NCBI RefSeq assembly: GCF_018128965.1
Contig: NZ_JAAEDH010000010.1
Coordinates: 1 to 64,000 of the forward strand
Reading direction: 5' to 3'
Origin: Plastoroseomonas arctica
GTDB taxonomy: Bacteria > Pseudomonadota > Alphaproteobacteria > Acetobacterales > Acetobacteraceae
Length of the DNA stretch: 64,000 nt
Shown piece by piece: positions 19,002 through 30,326 of the stretch; the stretch's first letter is position 1; every line of letters begins with the position of its first letter. The notes under the pieces are model-generated. The model was not told the origin of the DNA. It saw only the letters and a list, made by a program, of their open reading frames with translations, and did not search any database. A program made the translations under genes and the position numbers.

Positions 19002-19919
19002 TCACCCTTCCGCGCGGTCCGCGATGAAGCCGTCCGTCTCGGCGCGATGGGCGGTCGCACCGTCACGCGCCCGCAATGCGCCTGCGGCACTGCCGAAGCG
19101 AAGCGCTGCCTCCTCATCCATCCCCTCCGCCATGCCGAGCGCGAAGGCGCCATGGAAGACATCGCCCGCGCCGGTGGTATCGCGTGGCTCGATCCGGAAC
19201 GCCATCATCTCACGCGGCCGGGTCTCGCCGCGCCGGAGCCAGAGCGTGCTCTTCTCACCGCGGGTGACGGCGGCCATGCGGGTGACGCCCTCGGACACGG
19301 CGCGGCGCAGCGCTTCGGCCGGGCGCTGGCCGGGCGCGAAATTGTTGAGGCCGGGTGCCGAGAAAATCGCATAGCGCACGCGTGGCACGAGATCGAGCAG
19401 CAGGCGCGTCTCGCTGCGCTCGCCGTCGAGCACCGTCGGTATGTCGAGCTTTTCCGCAGCCTCCAGCGCAACATGCGCGCCTTCCGGCCAGCGCGGATCG
19501 CACAGGAACCCGCGCGCCTCGCGCAGCATACCGAGCGGCAGCCAGGAGGGATCGGTGCCGAGACCCTCGCCGCGAAACCCCATGATCGCGCGCTCGCCAT
19601 AGCGATCAACCAGCACCGCGGAAACCGGGCTGCGCGCGCCCGCCACGGCGTGCATGCCGGTGAGGTCGATGCCCTCCACGCCCAGCTGCTCGGTCAACAG
19701 CGTGGCGTTCGAATCATCCCCGACGCGACCCCAGAAGGCGGACCGCCCGCCCAGGCGCTTTACCGCAATGGCCGCATTTGCTGCCATCCCGCCGACCGTA
19801 AGCTTGTAGCCGCGCGCCCGCGCCTTAGCCGGCGGCTGTGGTACTTCATCGACCCGGAAGACGTGATCGGCGACGACATTGCCGAGGCAGATCACGAGGG
19901 GCGGGAGGGATTTCGTCAT
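19002..19919 (-). CDS. PfkB family carbohydrate kinase
   Basis: A 305-residue ribokinase-fold sugar kinase. The N-terminal glycine motif GGMAANAAIAVKRLGG and the C-terminal PfkB signature DTTGAGDVFHGAFALGMAEG, with the catalytic aspartate in GAGD, are intact. It phosphorylates a sugar or nucleoside with ATP. The substrate is not readable: similar proteins are annotated as ribokinase, fructokinase or sulfofructose kinase. It lies upstream of and parallel to glgP, but nothing in the sequence ties it to glycogen. Confidence 0.88.
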   Translation of the reverse strand: MTKSLPPLVICLGNVVADHVFRVDEVPQPPAKARARGYKLTVGGMAANAAIAVKRLGGRSAFWGRVGDDSNATLLTEQLGVEGIDLTGMHAVAGARSPVSAVLVDRYGERAIMGFRGEGLGTDPSWLPLGMLREARGFLCDPRWPEGAHVALEAAEKLDIPTVLDGERSETRLLLDLVPRVRYAIFSAPGLNNFAPGQRPAEALRRAVSEGVTRMAAVTRGEKSTLWLRRGETRPREMMAFRIEPRDTTGAGDVFHGAFALGMAEGMDEEAALRFGSAAGALRARDGATAHRAETDGFIADRAEG

Positions 19920-20104
19920 GGTCGCGAAGCTAGAGGAAATGCGCGCCGCGCCGAAAGCGCCCTTCTTCCGATTCGTGGCAATCGCCCTGCCGCGGAGGGT
20001 TTGCCGCTGACACCTAGCTGAATGCCGCTACGCTTCTGGTTCAGCCGACTGTCAGGCGCGGATGCGCTTCTCGTCCCAAGGCGCAAGTTTCTGGATGCAG
20101 TGTA

Positions 20105-20378
20105 ATGGCCCGTCCTCCTGCCGGCAGTGCTGGTGTTCTGCACCATCGGCGCCAGCGCCGCATTCGCTGACTAGCGGTGCAAACTGCCCCTAGCAGAGTG
20201 GCAGCCGCGCGCCGCGCTTCAGCAGCAGGTGGAGGCGCAGGGAGGGCGGGTCACTGGCATCAGGACCAGGGATGGCTGCTATGGGGTCCATGCCACCAAC
20301 GACCGTGGCGAACGCTACGAAGCAATGTTCCATCCCGGCACGCTGTTGGCCTTGAAAGTTGAAATCGATCAGGTCTGA
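20105..20378 (+). pseudogene. Decayed PepSY-domain periplasmic protein gene
   Basis: One frame reads as a small exported PepSY protein: a signal-peptide-like VLLPAVLVFCTIGASAAFAD, an in-frame TAG at 20172-20174, then CKLPLAEWQPRAALQQQVEA, RVTGIRTRDGCYGVHATNDR and YEAMFHPGTLLALKVEI up to TGA at 20376-20378. PepSY proteins of this build (about 90 residues) are periplasmic. The nearest ATG (20105) is one base out of the coding frame and an in-frame TAA sits just before the signal sequence. The gene is thus broken at two places: loss of the start frame and a nonsense codon exactly at the signal-peptide cleavage site. Codon use downstream still looks coding, so decay is recent, or the stop is a sequencing error. 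Confidence 0.58.
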
Positions 20379-20671
20379 AGGGAACTGTTGCCAAAGAAGG
20401 TTGGAGTCCGGCTCCCACCGCTGCAGGCGAAAGGATCCGGACGCTCGGCGCCAACGTAGTCGTTTCGCTGCGATGCCGCCTTTCGAGCAGCGGCGGCACA
20501 ACCCGCTGCGGCTCTCTTCCGCGTAGGGGATGTCGCAACGGAGGCCGGAAAGGTCATGCGGGTCAACATCCGCGTCGCTCATCATCACTGATGATCGGAG
20601 TCACTCTCCCAGTATTCTGCCCGGCACGGTCGCCGACGAAGAGTGAGGAGCCGGCGCTGGCTTGCAGCTGT
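20379..20671. other. Non-coding stretch, possible decayed sequence
   Basis: No intact gene is recognised here. A start-less frame from about 20460 to TGA at 20589-20591 ends in GDVATEAGKVMRVNIRVAHH and has a coding-like composition, but it begins after a stop and has no ATG, GTG or homology I can name. Together with the broken PepSY gene next to it, this looks like a short degenerating segment between the pfkB kinase and creA. Confidence 0.4.
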
Positions 20672-20691
20672 GGCCGCTTTTCAGAGCGGCC
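20672..20691 (-). terminator. Hairpin terminator candidate after creA
   Basis: A perfect 7-bp stem (GGCCGCT at 20672-20678 with AGCGGCC at 20685-20691) and a 6-nt loop lie 6 nt beyond the creA stop codon on the minus strand. There is no clear U-run after the stem, so it may be a weak intrinsic terminator or an mRNA 3'-stabilising hairpin. Confidence 0.45.
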
Positions 20692-20697
20692 TCGTAT

Positions 20698-21186
20698 TCA
20701 GCGGATCGGCACCACTGCCACGGCGTTGAACGGGCTCCCATCGATCAGCCGCGTGGACCACGCCAGGTACACGACTGCGTTGCGTTGCTCGTCAATGAAG
20801 CGGTGCACCCGGGTTTCCTGGAAGAACAGGCTCGTGCTGCTCTCGAACACCTGCTCGCCGCGATTGCCGCGGCGCGCGCCGGGCTGGACCTCCACCGCGC
20901 CGGTCGCCGCGCAGGTCAACGCAAAGCGGGACGGGTCGTCGGCGACGCCGAGCATGCCGCCGACACCGCCGGTGCGGGCCTGGCTGATCCAGCAGGACAC
21001 GTTGCGCACCTCCGGATCATCGAAGCGCTCGACCACGACGCGATGGCTGCGCGTCAGCCCAAGATTGGTGATGGCGGTGTTGACGTAGCCGATCTCCCGC
21101 GTGTCGTCGGCCAGCGCGGGCGAGGCGAGGGTGAGGGCGAAGAGGGTAGCCAGGCAGGCGGCGCGCATGCGGACGATCTCCTTCAA
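20698..21186 (-). CDS. creA: CreA family protein
   Basis: A 162-residue exported protein with signal peptide (MRAACLATLFALTLASPALA). The mature part carries the CreA blocks HRVVVERFDDPEVRNVSCWI, QARTGGVGGMLGVADDPSRF and FIDEQRNAVVYLAWSTRLID, ending GSPFNAVAVVPIR. CreA is a widespread periplasmic protein of unknown function. The first ATG (21186) adds six residues before MRAACLA; the internal ATG at 21168 gives a cleaner signal peptide and may be the true start. A hairpin follows the stop. Confidence 0.92.
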   Translation of the reverse strand: MKEIVRMRAACLATLFALTLASPALADDTREIGYVNTAITNLGLTRSHRVVVERFDDPEVRNVSCWISQARTGGVGGMLGVADDPSRFALTCAATGAVEVQPGARRGNRGEQVFESSTSLFFQETRVHRFIDEQRNAVVYLAWSTRLIDGSPFNAVAVVPIR

Positions 21187-21340
21187 GGCGGCGCGGGCTG
21201 CGTCGCGGCGAGCAGGCGATCCCTAGATGACGCCGCACGACGGCTCAACGCTGAAGCGGACCGCAAGTTCGCAAGGGCTGGTCGTGAATGGCGAATGCGC
21301 CGGCCGAGGACCGGTTGTGCGCCCGCTGAAACGTGGTTGG

Positions 21341-21368
21341 GCGCCCGGGAAGACATCCTCCCGGGCGC
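21341..21368 (-). terminator. Strong hairpin downstream of katG
   Basis: A perfect 10-bp GC-rich stem (GCGCCCGGGA at 21341-21350 with TCCCGGGCGC at 21359-21368) and an 8-nt loop lie 12 nt beyond the katG stop codon on the minus strand. No U-tail follows, so it may act as a terminator only with Rho, or as a 3'-end protector. The mirror hairpin would also form on plus-strand RNA. Confidence 0.55.
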
Positions 21369-21380
21369 AGTCCAATCCGA

Positions 21381-24251
<2,871 letters not shown>

Positions 24252-24255
<4 letters not shown>

Positions 24256-25688
24256 GGCTGCAGCCGGGGCGCCAGCCCGTCCACGCCGCTGGTCCGCTCC
24301 AGCGTCACCAGTGCGGTCGCATAGGCCGCGCGCGCCGCATTCGCCGCGACGCGCGTGGCGTTGAGCGTCCGCAACGCGTCGAGCGTGTCGAGCAGGCTGC
24401 GGCCACCGGCGAGGTAGGCGGCCTCGGTCGCGCGATAGGCATCCTCGGCGCGCCGCAGCGCGGTTCCGGTGGTCAGCGCGAGCAGGCTGCGCGCCTGCTC
24501 GTAGCTTGCCCAGGCGATGGCGAAATCGCTCTGCGCCTGGGCCAGTGCGCCATCGGCCTGGGCCTGCGCCTGGCTCTGCTGCGCCTGTGCCACGGCGATA
24601 TTCCCTTCCGTGATGCGGCGCGTGAAGATTGGCACGGAGAGGCTCAGCCCTAGCGTATTGGTCGCGCGCGGGGTGGTGGAGCCCGACGGCAGGTCCTGGC
24701 TGAGTTCGGTGCGTGACGCGCTGCCGCCGAGCGACACATCGCGCGACCGGCCGGCCTCGGCGAGGCGCGTATTGGCGTTCGCCGCGCTTGCCGTGCGCTG
24801 GGCGGCGAGCACGTCGGGCCGCGTGGCGATGGCGGCAGCGAGCGTGCCGCGGGGGATGTCGAGCGGGCGCTCCCCCTCGAGCCGGCCGCGCAGCTCGAAG
24901 CTGGCGCCGGGGGCCGCGCGCGGCAGGCTGGCATCGGCGCCAAGCAACGCCGTCACCTGCGCGACCGAGGCGGCATAGGCCTGGATGGCGTTCGCGACAT
25001 CCTGCTCGAAGGGCAGCCGGCTCGCCTGGAAGCGCAGCAGGTCCGCCTCCGGGATCGCACCCTCGCGCACCTGAAGCGAGAGCAGCGATTCCGTCCGACC
25101 CAGGCTCTCGCGATTGGCCAGCGCCACCTGCAGGTTCGCGCGCGCCTGCAGCCCCTGGATGAAGGCGGTGCGCAGCGCGAAGATCTGTTCGCGCATGGCG
25201 TCGAGCACCTGGGCTTCGGCGACGCTGATCTGTTCCTCCGCGAGGCGGGTGCGCAGCTCCCGCTTGCCGCCGCGCTCGATCGTGACCGTCAGGCTGAAGG
25301 AGAGGTTGTTCAGCGGCGAGATGTAGCGCGCGCCGGTATAGCCGCTGAAGCGCTGGCGCTCGTTCACCTGGGCCGTGGTCTGGCCATAGCCGACCGACCC
25401 GGCCGGGTTGGTGTCGGCGACCAGGCGCTGCGCGGCGGCGATGTCCACGCCGCGCCGCGCGGCGATGACCGTGAGGTTGCGCGCGACCAGCAGCGACTCC
25501 GCCTCGGCCAGGGTGATGCCGGGGCTGGTGGCGGGCGTGACAGGTCGCGCCTGCGCGGCGTTGGTTCCGCGCGGTCGTGACTGCTGCGCATGCGCGGGGG
25601 CAAGGGGCGCCGCCAGCATCGCGGAGGCGAGGAGGCTCAGCGGTGCAAGGCGCATGATCAGTCTCTCGGGCAAGGCGCGCGTGGTCAT
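24252..25688 (-). CDS. TolC family outer-membrane efflux protein
   Basis: A 478-residue TolC-like protein with signal peptide (core MRLAPLSLLASAMLAAPLAP) and two OEP repeats rich in alanine and glutamine coiled coil, e.g. NIAVAQAQQSQAQAQADGAL and SLLDTLDALRTLNATRVAAN. It forms the outer-membrane channel of the RND system encoded upstream. The ATG at 25688 overlaps the RND pump stop (ATGA). The internal ATG at 25655, with GAGAG upstream, gives a more standard signal peptide and cannot be excluded. The protein is CzcC/CusC-like by position, but metal specificity cannot be read here. Confidence 0.9.
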
Positions 25689-28600
25689 TCGGCGGGGACG
25701 GGGTTGCGCAGGCGGTATTCCCGCTCGGCCGGGCCTCGGCCAAGCAGGTCCACCGCTGCGGGCAGCACCACCAGGATGAACACCGGCACCAGCCCGATGC
25801 CGCCCACCACCACCACGGCAAGGGGCTTGGTCACATCCGCGCCGATGCCCGAGGCGAGCGCCATGGGCAGCAGCCCGCAGAACGAAGCGAAGCAGGTCAT
25901 CATCACCGGCCGCAGCCGGTCGAAGCCGGCGCGCAGCAGCGCGGGCGTCCAGTCCAGCCCCTCCTGCTCCTGCAACTGCCGGAAGTAGGAGAGGAAGATG
26001 ATCGCCTCCATCACCGTGATGCCGAGCAGCGCCAGGAAGCCGATCGCGGCGGGCACCGAGAAATGCAGGTCCGCCAGCATCAGCGCAAAGACGCCGCCCG
26101 AGATGGACAGCGGCAGCATGGCGAACACCATCAGCGTCTCGCGGATGCGGCCGAAGGAGATGTAGAGCAGCACCGCGACAATCCCGAGCGCGATGGGGAC
26201 CACCACCATCAGCCGCGCCACCGCGAGCTGGAGGTTGCGGAACTCGCCCACCCATTCCAGCCGGTAGCCCTGCGGCAGCTCGACATTGCGCCCGACCCGT
26301 TCCTGCGCCTCCTGCACCGCGGATGCCGCGTCACGCTCGCGCACCGAGAATCGCACCGGCACGTAGCGCGCCGAATTCTCGCGGTAGATGTAGGAGGGGC
26401 CGGAGATCATCTCGATGCGCGCCACGTCGCGCAGCGTGGCATTGCCGGCCCCGCCGACCGGCACGCGGCCGATGGCGTCGATGCTGCCGCGATAGCCCTC
26501 GGCCAGGCGCACGATGATGGAGAACTGGCGGTCGCCCTCGAACACCGTACCGGCCTCCTGCCCGCCGACGGCCGCCGACAGCGCGTTGTTCACGTCGCCC
26601 ACGGTGAGGCCCAGCCGCGCGGCACGGGCGCGGTCGACCGTGATGGACAGCGTCTGCTGCCCCACGCTCAGCAGCACGCCGAGGTCGGCGATGCCCTGGA
26701 TCTGTGCCATTTCGCGCCTTATCTGGTCGGCGATGCGCGAGGCGACGGCGACGTCGGGCCCGATCACCTTCACCGCATTCGCACCCTTCACGCCGCTCGC
26801 GGCCTCCTGGACGTTGTCCGAGATGGTCTGCGAGAAGGAGAACTCCACGCCGGGGAATTCGGCCGAGAGCCGCCGGCTGACCGCGCTCACCAGCCCGTCG
26901 CGGTCGGGTGCGGTGGTCCAGCGTTCCTGCGGCAGAAGCGGGACGAAGAACTCCGCGTTGAAGAAGCCCGCGCTGTCGGTGCCGTCATCGGGCCGGCCCT
27001 GCTGCGACGTCACGGTGATGACCTCGGGGAATTCGGTCAAGATGCGGCGGATGCGGTTGGCGACCGGGTTGCCTTCCTCGAGCGAGATGGTCGAGGGCAT
27101 GGTCGCGCGCAACCAGATGCTGCCTTCCTCGAGCGTGGGCAGGAATTCGGCGCCCAGGCGCGTCATCACGCCGACGCTGCCGACCAGCATCACGCCGGCG
27201 ATGGCGAGTGTGGCCACGCGGCGGCGCAGCCCGAAGCCGAACATCCGCGTATAGACCCAGCGAACCCCCTTGATGGCGAAGGTGTCGCGCTCCTCCGTGT
27301 CGGCCTTGAAGAAGGTCGCGGCGAGTGCGGGCGTGATGGTGAAGGTGGCCAGCAGCGCGCCGCAGATCGCGTAGGCATAGGTCTTGGCCATCGGGCCGAA
27401 GATGCGCCCCTCGATGCCGCCCATGGCGAACAGCGGAATGAAGGCGGCGATGATGATCATGATCGAGAACAGGATCGCCTTGTCCACCTCGGCCGCCGCG
27501 CGCAGCACCGTCATCGAGACCGGCCGGCGCGGCTGCCCGTCCGAGGCGTGGCGGGCGAGGTGCAGGTGGCGGAAGATGTTCTCCACCATGATGACGGTGG
27601 CATCGACGAGCAGGCCGAAATCCAGCGCGCCGAGCGAGAGCAGGTTCGCACTCTCGCCACGCGCCAGCATCAGCAGCACGGCGAAGAAGAAGGCGAAGGG
27701 GATGGTCGCCGCGATCACTGCGGCACCGCGCAGATCGCCCAGGAAAAGCCACTGGATGACCAGGATCAGCAGCACGCCCTCGAGGATGTTGTGCACCACC
27801 TTCACCGTGGTCGAGGAGACCAGGTCCTCGCGGTCGTAGAGCGTGAGGATCGAGACGCCGGGCGGCAGCACGCCGCCGGCATTGATCCGCGCGACCTCGC
27901 GCTGGACCAGGTGGATGGTGGGCAGCGTCTGCTCGCCGCGGCGCATCAGCACGGTGCCGAGCACCACGTCGTCATCCTCGGCATGCCCGGCCACGCCCAG
28001 CCGCGGCAGCGTGCCGAGCTGCACCGTGGCGACGTCCGAGACCAGCACCGGGCTACCGTTCTGGCTGCCGATGACGACCTGGCCGATATCCTCGACATTG
28101 CGGATCAGGCCGATGCCCTGCACCACCACGGATTGCGCACCCAGGCTCAGCAGCCCGGCGCCGACATTGACCGACCCGTTGCGGATCGCGTCGACCACCG
28201 CCGGCAGCGCGAGGCCATAGGCGGCCAGCCGCCCGAGATCGACCTGCACGGAATAGGTCTTGGTGGTGCCCCCGAAGGAGGTGACGTCGATGACGCCGGG
28301 CACCCGCTTGAACAGCCGGTCCAGCACCCATTCCTGCAGCGTCTTGAGGTCCTCGAGCGGATAGCCGGGCGGTCCCACCAGGCGGTAGCGCATGATCTCG
28401 CCGATTGGCGAGGCGGGCGAGATGCCCGGCTGGGCGCCTGCCGGCAGGCCCGACATCTGGCCCAGGCGGTTGAGCACCTGCTGCACCGCCTCGTCATAGG
28501 TGTAGTTGAAGTTGAACTGCACCCGCACGTCGGACAGGCCGAACAGCGAGGTCGAGCGCAGGGTGGTGAGGTTCGGCAGCCCCGACATCGCGACCTCGAT

Positions 28601-28810
28601 CGGGACGGTGATGTTGCGCTCGATCTCGGCCGCGCTCTGGCCCGGATTCTGGGTGATGACGACCACGGTGGGCGGCACCGGGTCCGGATAGGCTTCGATG
28701 TTGAGCTGGCGGAAGCCGATCGTGCCGACCACCAGGAACAGCACGAAGAACAGCAGCACCATGGGTCGGCGCTCGAGCGCCTGGGCAACGAGTTGACGCA
28801 AGGCGGACAC
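25685..28810 (-). CDS. Heavy-metal-type RND efflux pump (CzcA/CusA family)
   Basis: A 1041-residue inner-membrane RND transporter with 12 membrane segments, the usual size. The N-terminus SALRQLVAQALERRPMVLLF is the standard first helix. The proton-relay motif in TM4 is DFGLLVDATVIMVEN, which resembles the DFG..D form of heavy-metal RND pumps rather than that of hydrophobe/amphiphile pumps. It would export a metal cation through the TolC-like partner. No ATG is available at the family start; the GTG at 28810 fits length and alignment, although GGGA lies immediately before it. The first part of the open frame upstream is non-homologous. The exact metal is not determined. Confidence 0.9.
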   Translation of the reverse strand: MSALRQLVAQALERRPMVLLFFVLFLVVGTIGFRQLNIEAYPDPVPPTVVVITQNPGQSAAEIERNITVPIEVAMSGLPNLTTLRSTSLFGLSDVRVQFNFNYTYDEAVQQVLNRLGQMSGLPAGAQPGISPASPIGEIMRYRLVGPPGYPLEDLKTLQEWVLDRLFKRVPGVIDVTSFGGTTKTYSVQVDLGRLAAYGLALPAVVDAIRNGSVNVGAGLLSLGAQSVVVQGIGLIRNVEDIGQVVIGSQNGSPVLVSDVATVQLGTLPRLGVAGHAEDDDVVLGTVLMRRGEQTLPTIHLVQREVARINAGGVLPPGVSILTLYDREDLVSSTTVKVVHNILEGVLLILVIQWLFLGDLRGAAVIAATIPFAFFFAVLLMLARGESANLLSLGALDFGLLVDATVIMVENIFRHLHLARHASDGQPRRPVSMTVLRAAAEVDKAILFSIMIIIAAFIPLFAMGGIEGRIFGPMAKTYAYAICGALLATFTITPALAATFFKADTEERDTFAIKGVRWVYTRMFGFGLRRRVATLAIAGVMLVGSVGVMTRLGAEFLPTLEEGSIWLRATMPSTISLEEGNPVANRIRRILTEFPEVITVTSQQGRPDDGTDSAGFFNAEFFVPLLPQERWTTAPDRDGLVSAVSRRLSAEFPGVEFSFSQTISDNVQEAASGVKGANAVKVIGPDVAVASRIADQIRREMAQIQGIADLGVLLSVGQQTLSITVDRARAARLGLTVGDVNNALSAAVGGQEAGTVFEGDRQFSIIVRLAEGYRGSIDAIGRVPVGGAGNATLRDVARIEMISGPSYIYRENSARYVPVRFSVRERDAASAVQEAQERVGRNVELPQGYRLEWVGEFRNLQLAVARLMVVVPIALGIVAVLLYISFGRIRETLMVFAMLPLSISGGVFALMLADLHFSVPAAIGFLALLGITVMEAIIFLSYFRQLQEQEGLDWTPALLRAGFDRLRPVMMTCFASFCGLLPMALASGIGADVTKPLAVVVVGGIGLVPVFILVVLPAAVDLLGRGPAEREYRLRNPVPAE

Positions 28811-28912
28811 TCCCAGCAGGTCGGGCCCGATGTGACGGGTGAGGGGGCAGGCGGGCGCGGCGCGCGCAGGTCGAAGGCGGCTCCTTCTCCGCCCTGACAT
28901 GCACTTTGGAAA

Positions 28913-28943
28913 GGCGGAATTCCGCCGTAAGCCGGATGTAAGC
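28913..28943. promoter_or_regulatory. Palindrome and 11-bp-spaced direct repeat between the divergent RND genes
   Basis: The perfect 14-bp palindrome GGCGGAATTCCGCC (28913-28926) is followed at once by two direct copies of GTAAGC (28927-28932 and 28938-28943) with an 11-bp period. Tandem half-sites one helical turn apart are the normal binding pattern of OmpR-family response regulators, and one is encoded in this locus (31821-32519). It lies in the 205-bp region that drives both the pump gene (minus) and the adaptor gene (plus). Regulation by that protein is inference. Confidence 0.5.
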
Positions 28944-29015
28944 ACCAAGCCCTAAACCATCCGCATCACCGATGCCGGACCAAGCCGAGGCGCGGCATCG
29001 CAGGAGTTTGTGTGC

Positions 29016-30317
29016 ATGAACAGCGTGTCGCCGAAATCCGCCATGTCCGAGGTCGAGATCCTCACGCCCATCGCCCCGCCCGCGCCGCCAGTGCCGCCCC
29101 GCCGGCGAAAGCGCCTGCTCGGCGTGGCCGTGGTGCTCGCACTCGGTGCCGGTGCGGGTGCCTATTGGTGGCTGACGCAGCGGGCGCCGACCGCCGAGGC
29201 GGTGCCGGTCACCGGTGCGGCGACCGGACGGCTGACCGATGGGTCCTTCCGCCTGCCGCCCGCCCAGGCCCGGCTGCTGCGGATCGAGCCGGTGGGCCGG
29301 CGCGACTTCCGCCCCGAGCGCGTGGCCGAGGGTCGCATCTCCTACAACGAGGACCGTTCGACCCCCGTCTTCGCCCCCTATACCGGCCGCGTCCTGCGCG
29401 CCGTCGCGCAGCCCGGCCAGCAGGTCCAGGCCGGCGAGGTGCTATTCGAGATCGAGACGACGGATCTCACCCAGGCCGCGAACGACCTGCTCGGCGCGCT
29501 CGACGGCACCGGCCGGGCCCGCACCCAGCTGACGCTGGCCACGCGCAACCTCGCCCGCCAGCGCGAGCTGTTCGCCGCCCGCGCCGCGGCGCGCCGCGAG
29601 CTCGAGCAGGCCGAGGCCGACCTCGCCAATGCCGAAGGCGACCTGCGTACCGCCGAGGCCTCGCTCGCGGCCGCGCGCGACCGCCTGCGCGTGCTCGGCC
29701 GCGATCCCGCCGCCATTGCCGAGATCGAGCGGACCCGGCGCGTGAACGCCGTGGTCTCCGTGGTCGCCCCGCTGGCCGGCACCGTCGTGCAGCGCCGCAT
29801 CGGGCCGAACCAATGGCTCGGCGCCGGCGGTTCCGACCCGGTCTACACCATCGCGGACCTGTCCGACGTGTGGCTGGTTGCAGGGGTGCGCGAGCTCGAC
29901 GCGCCGCTGGTGCGTATCGGCCAGGAGATCGAGGTCACGGTGTCCGCCCTGCCGGGCCGCACCTTCGCCGCCCGGATCGAGCATGTCGGCGCCGCACTCG
30001 ACCCCACCACCCGGCGCCTCGCGATCCGCGCCGCCGTGCAGGACCCCGAGCACCTGCTCAAGCCCGAGATGTTCGCCGCCTTCCGCATCGCCGTTGGTGA
30101 TGCGCGAAACGCAGTCGCGGTGCCGGCCAGCGCGTTGATCCATCGCGGCGCGCAGGTGTCGCTGTGGGAAGCGATCGACGATACCCGCTTCATCCTGCGC
30201 AGTGTCCGGGTCGGGCCGCAGATCGGCGGCTATGTCCAGGTCACCGAGGGGCTGGAGGATGGCGCCCGCGTGGTCAGCGGCGGCGCGCTGTTCATCGACC
30301 GCGCCGCGCAGGACTGA
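29016..30317 (+). CDS. RND efflux periplasmic adaptor (HlyD/CzcB-like)
   Basis: A 433-residue membrane-fusion protein. A signal anchor (LLGVAVVLALGAGAGAYWWL) is followed by the lipoyl/barrel-sandwich half FAPYTGRVLRAVAQPGQQVQ, an alpha-helical hairpin (residues ~170-230) and the second half VVSVVAPLAGTVVQRRIGPN. A beta-barrel and a membrane-proximal domain complete it. It links the RND pump to the TolC-like channel. The ATG at 29016 has AGGAG 9 nt upstream and is preferred to the GTG at 29010. The gene is divergent from its two partners, an unusual arrangement because most such systems are a single operon. Confidence 0.92.
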   Translation: MNSVSPKSAMSEVEILTPIAPPAPPVPPRRRKRLLGVAVVLALGAGAGAYWWLTQRAPTAEAVPVTGAATGRLTDGSFRLPPAQARLLRIEPVGRRDFRPERVAEGRISYNEDRSTPVFAPYTGRVLRAVAQPGQQVQAGEVLFEIETTDLTQAANDLLGALDGTGRARTQLTLATRNLARQRELFAARAAARRELEQAEADLANAEGDLRTAEASLAAARDRLRVLGRDPAAIAEIERTRRVNAVVSVVAPLAGTVVQRRIGPNQWLGAGGSDPVYTIADLSDVWLVAGVRELDAPLVRIGQEIEVTVSALPGRTFAARIEHVGAALDPTTRRLAIRAAVQDPEHLLKPEMFAAFRIAVGDARNAVAVPASALIHRGAQVSLWEAIDDTRFILRSVRVGPQIGGYVQVTEGLEDGARVVSGGALFIDRAAQD

Positions 30318-30326
30318 GACTGCGCC

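Noticed and set aside
18153-20021. A long plus-strand frame opposite glgP and the pfkB kinase
   Set aside because: It is a shadow frame with Arg/His-rich composition. The minus-strand genes are well supported by motifs.
20369-20588. Possible degenerate tRNA on the minus strand (GGTGGGAGCCGGACTCCAACC-like segment)
   Set aside because: The T-loop consensus GTTCRAATC is not matched and no acceptor, D or anticodon arms can be folded around it.
26063-28897. A 944-codon plus-strand frame opposite the RND pump
   Set aside because: Composition is rich in His, Arg, Gln and Asp and mirrors the third-base bias of the pump gene on the other strand. It shows no signal peptide, helices or motif.
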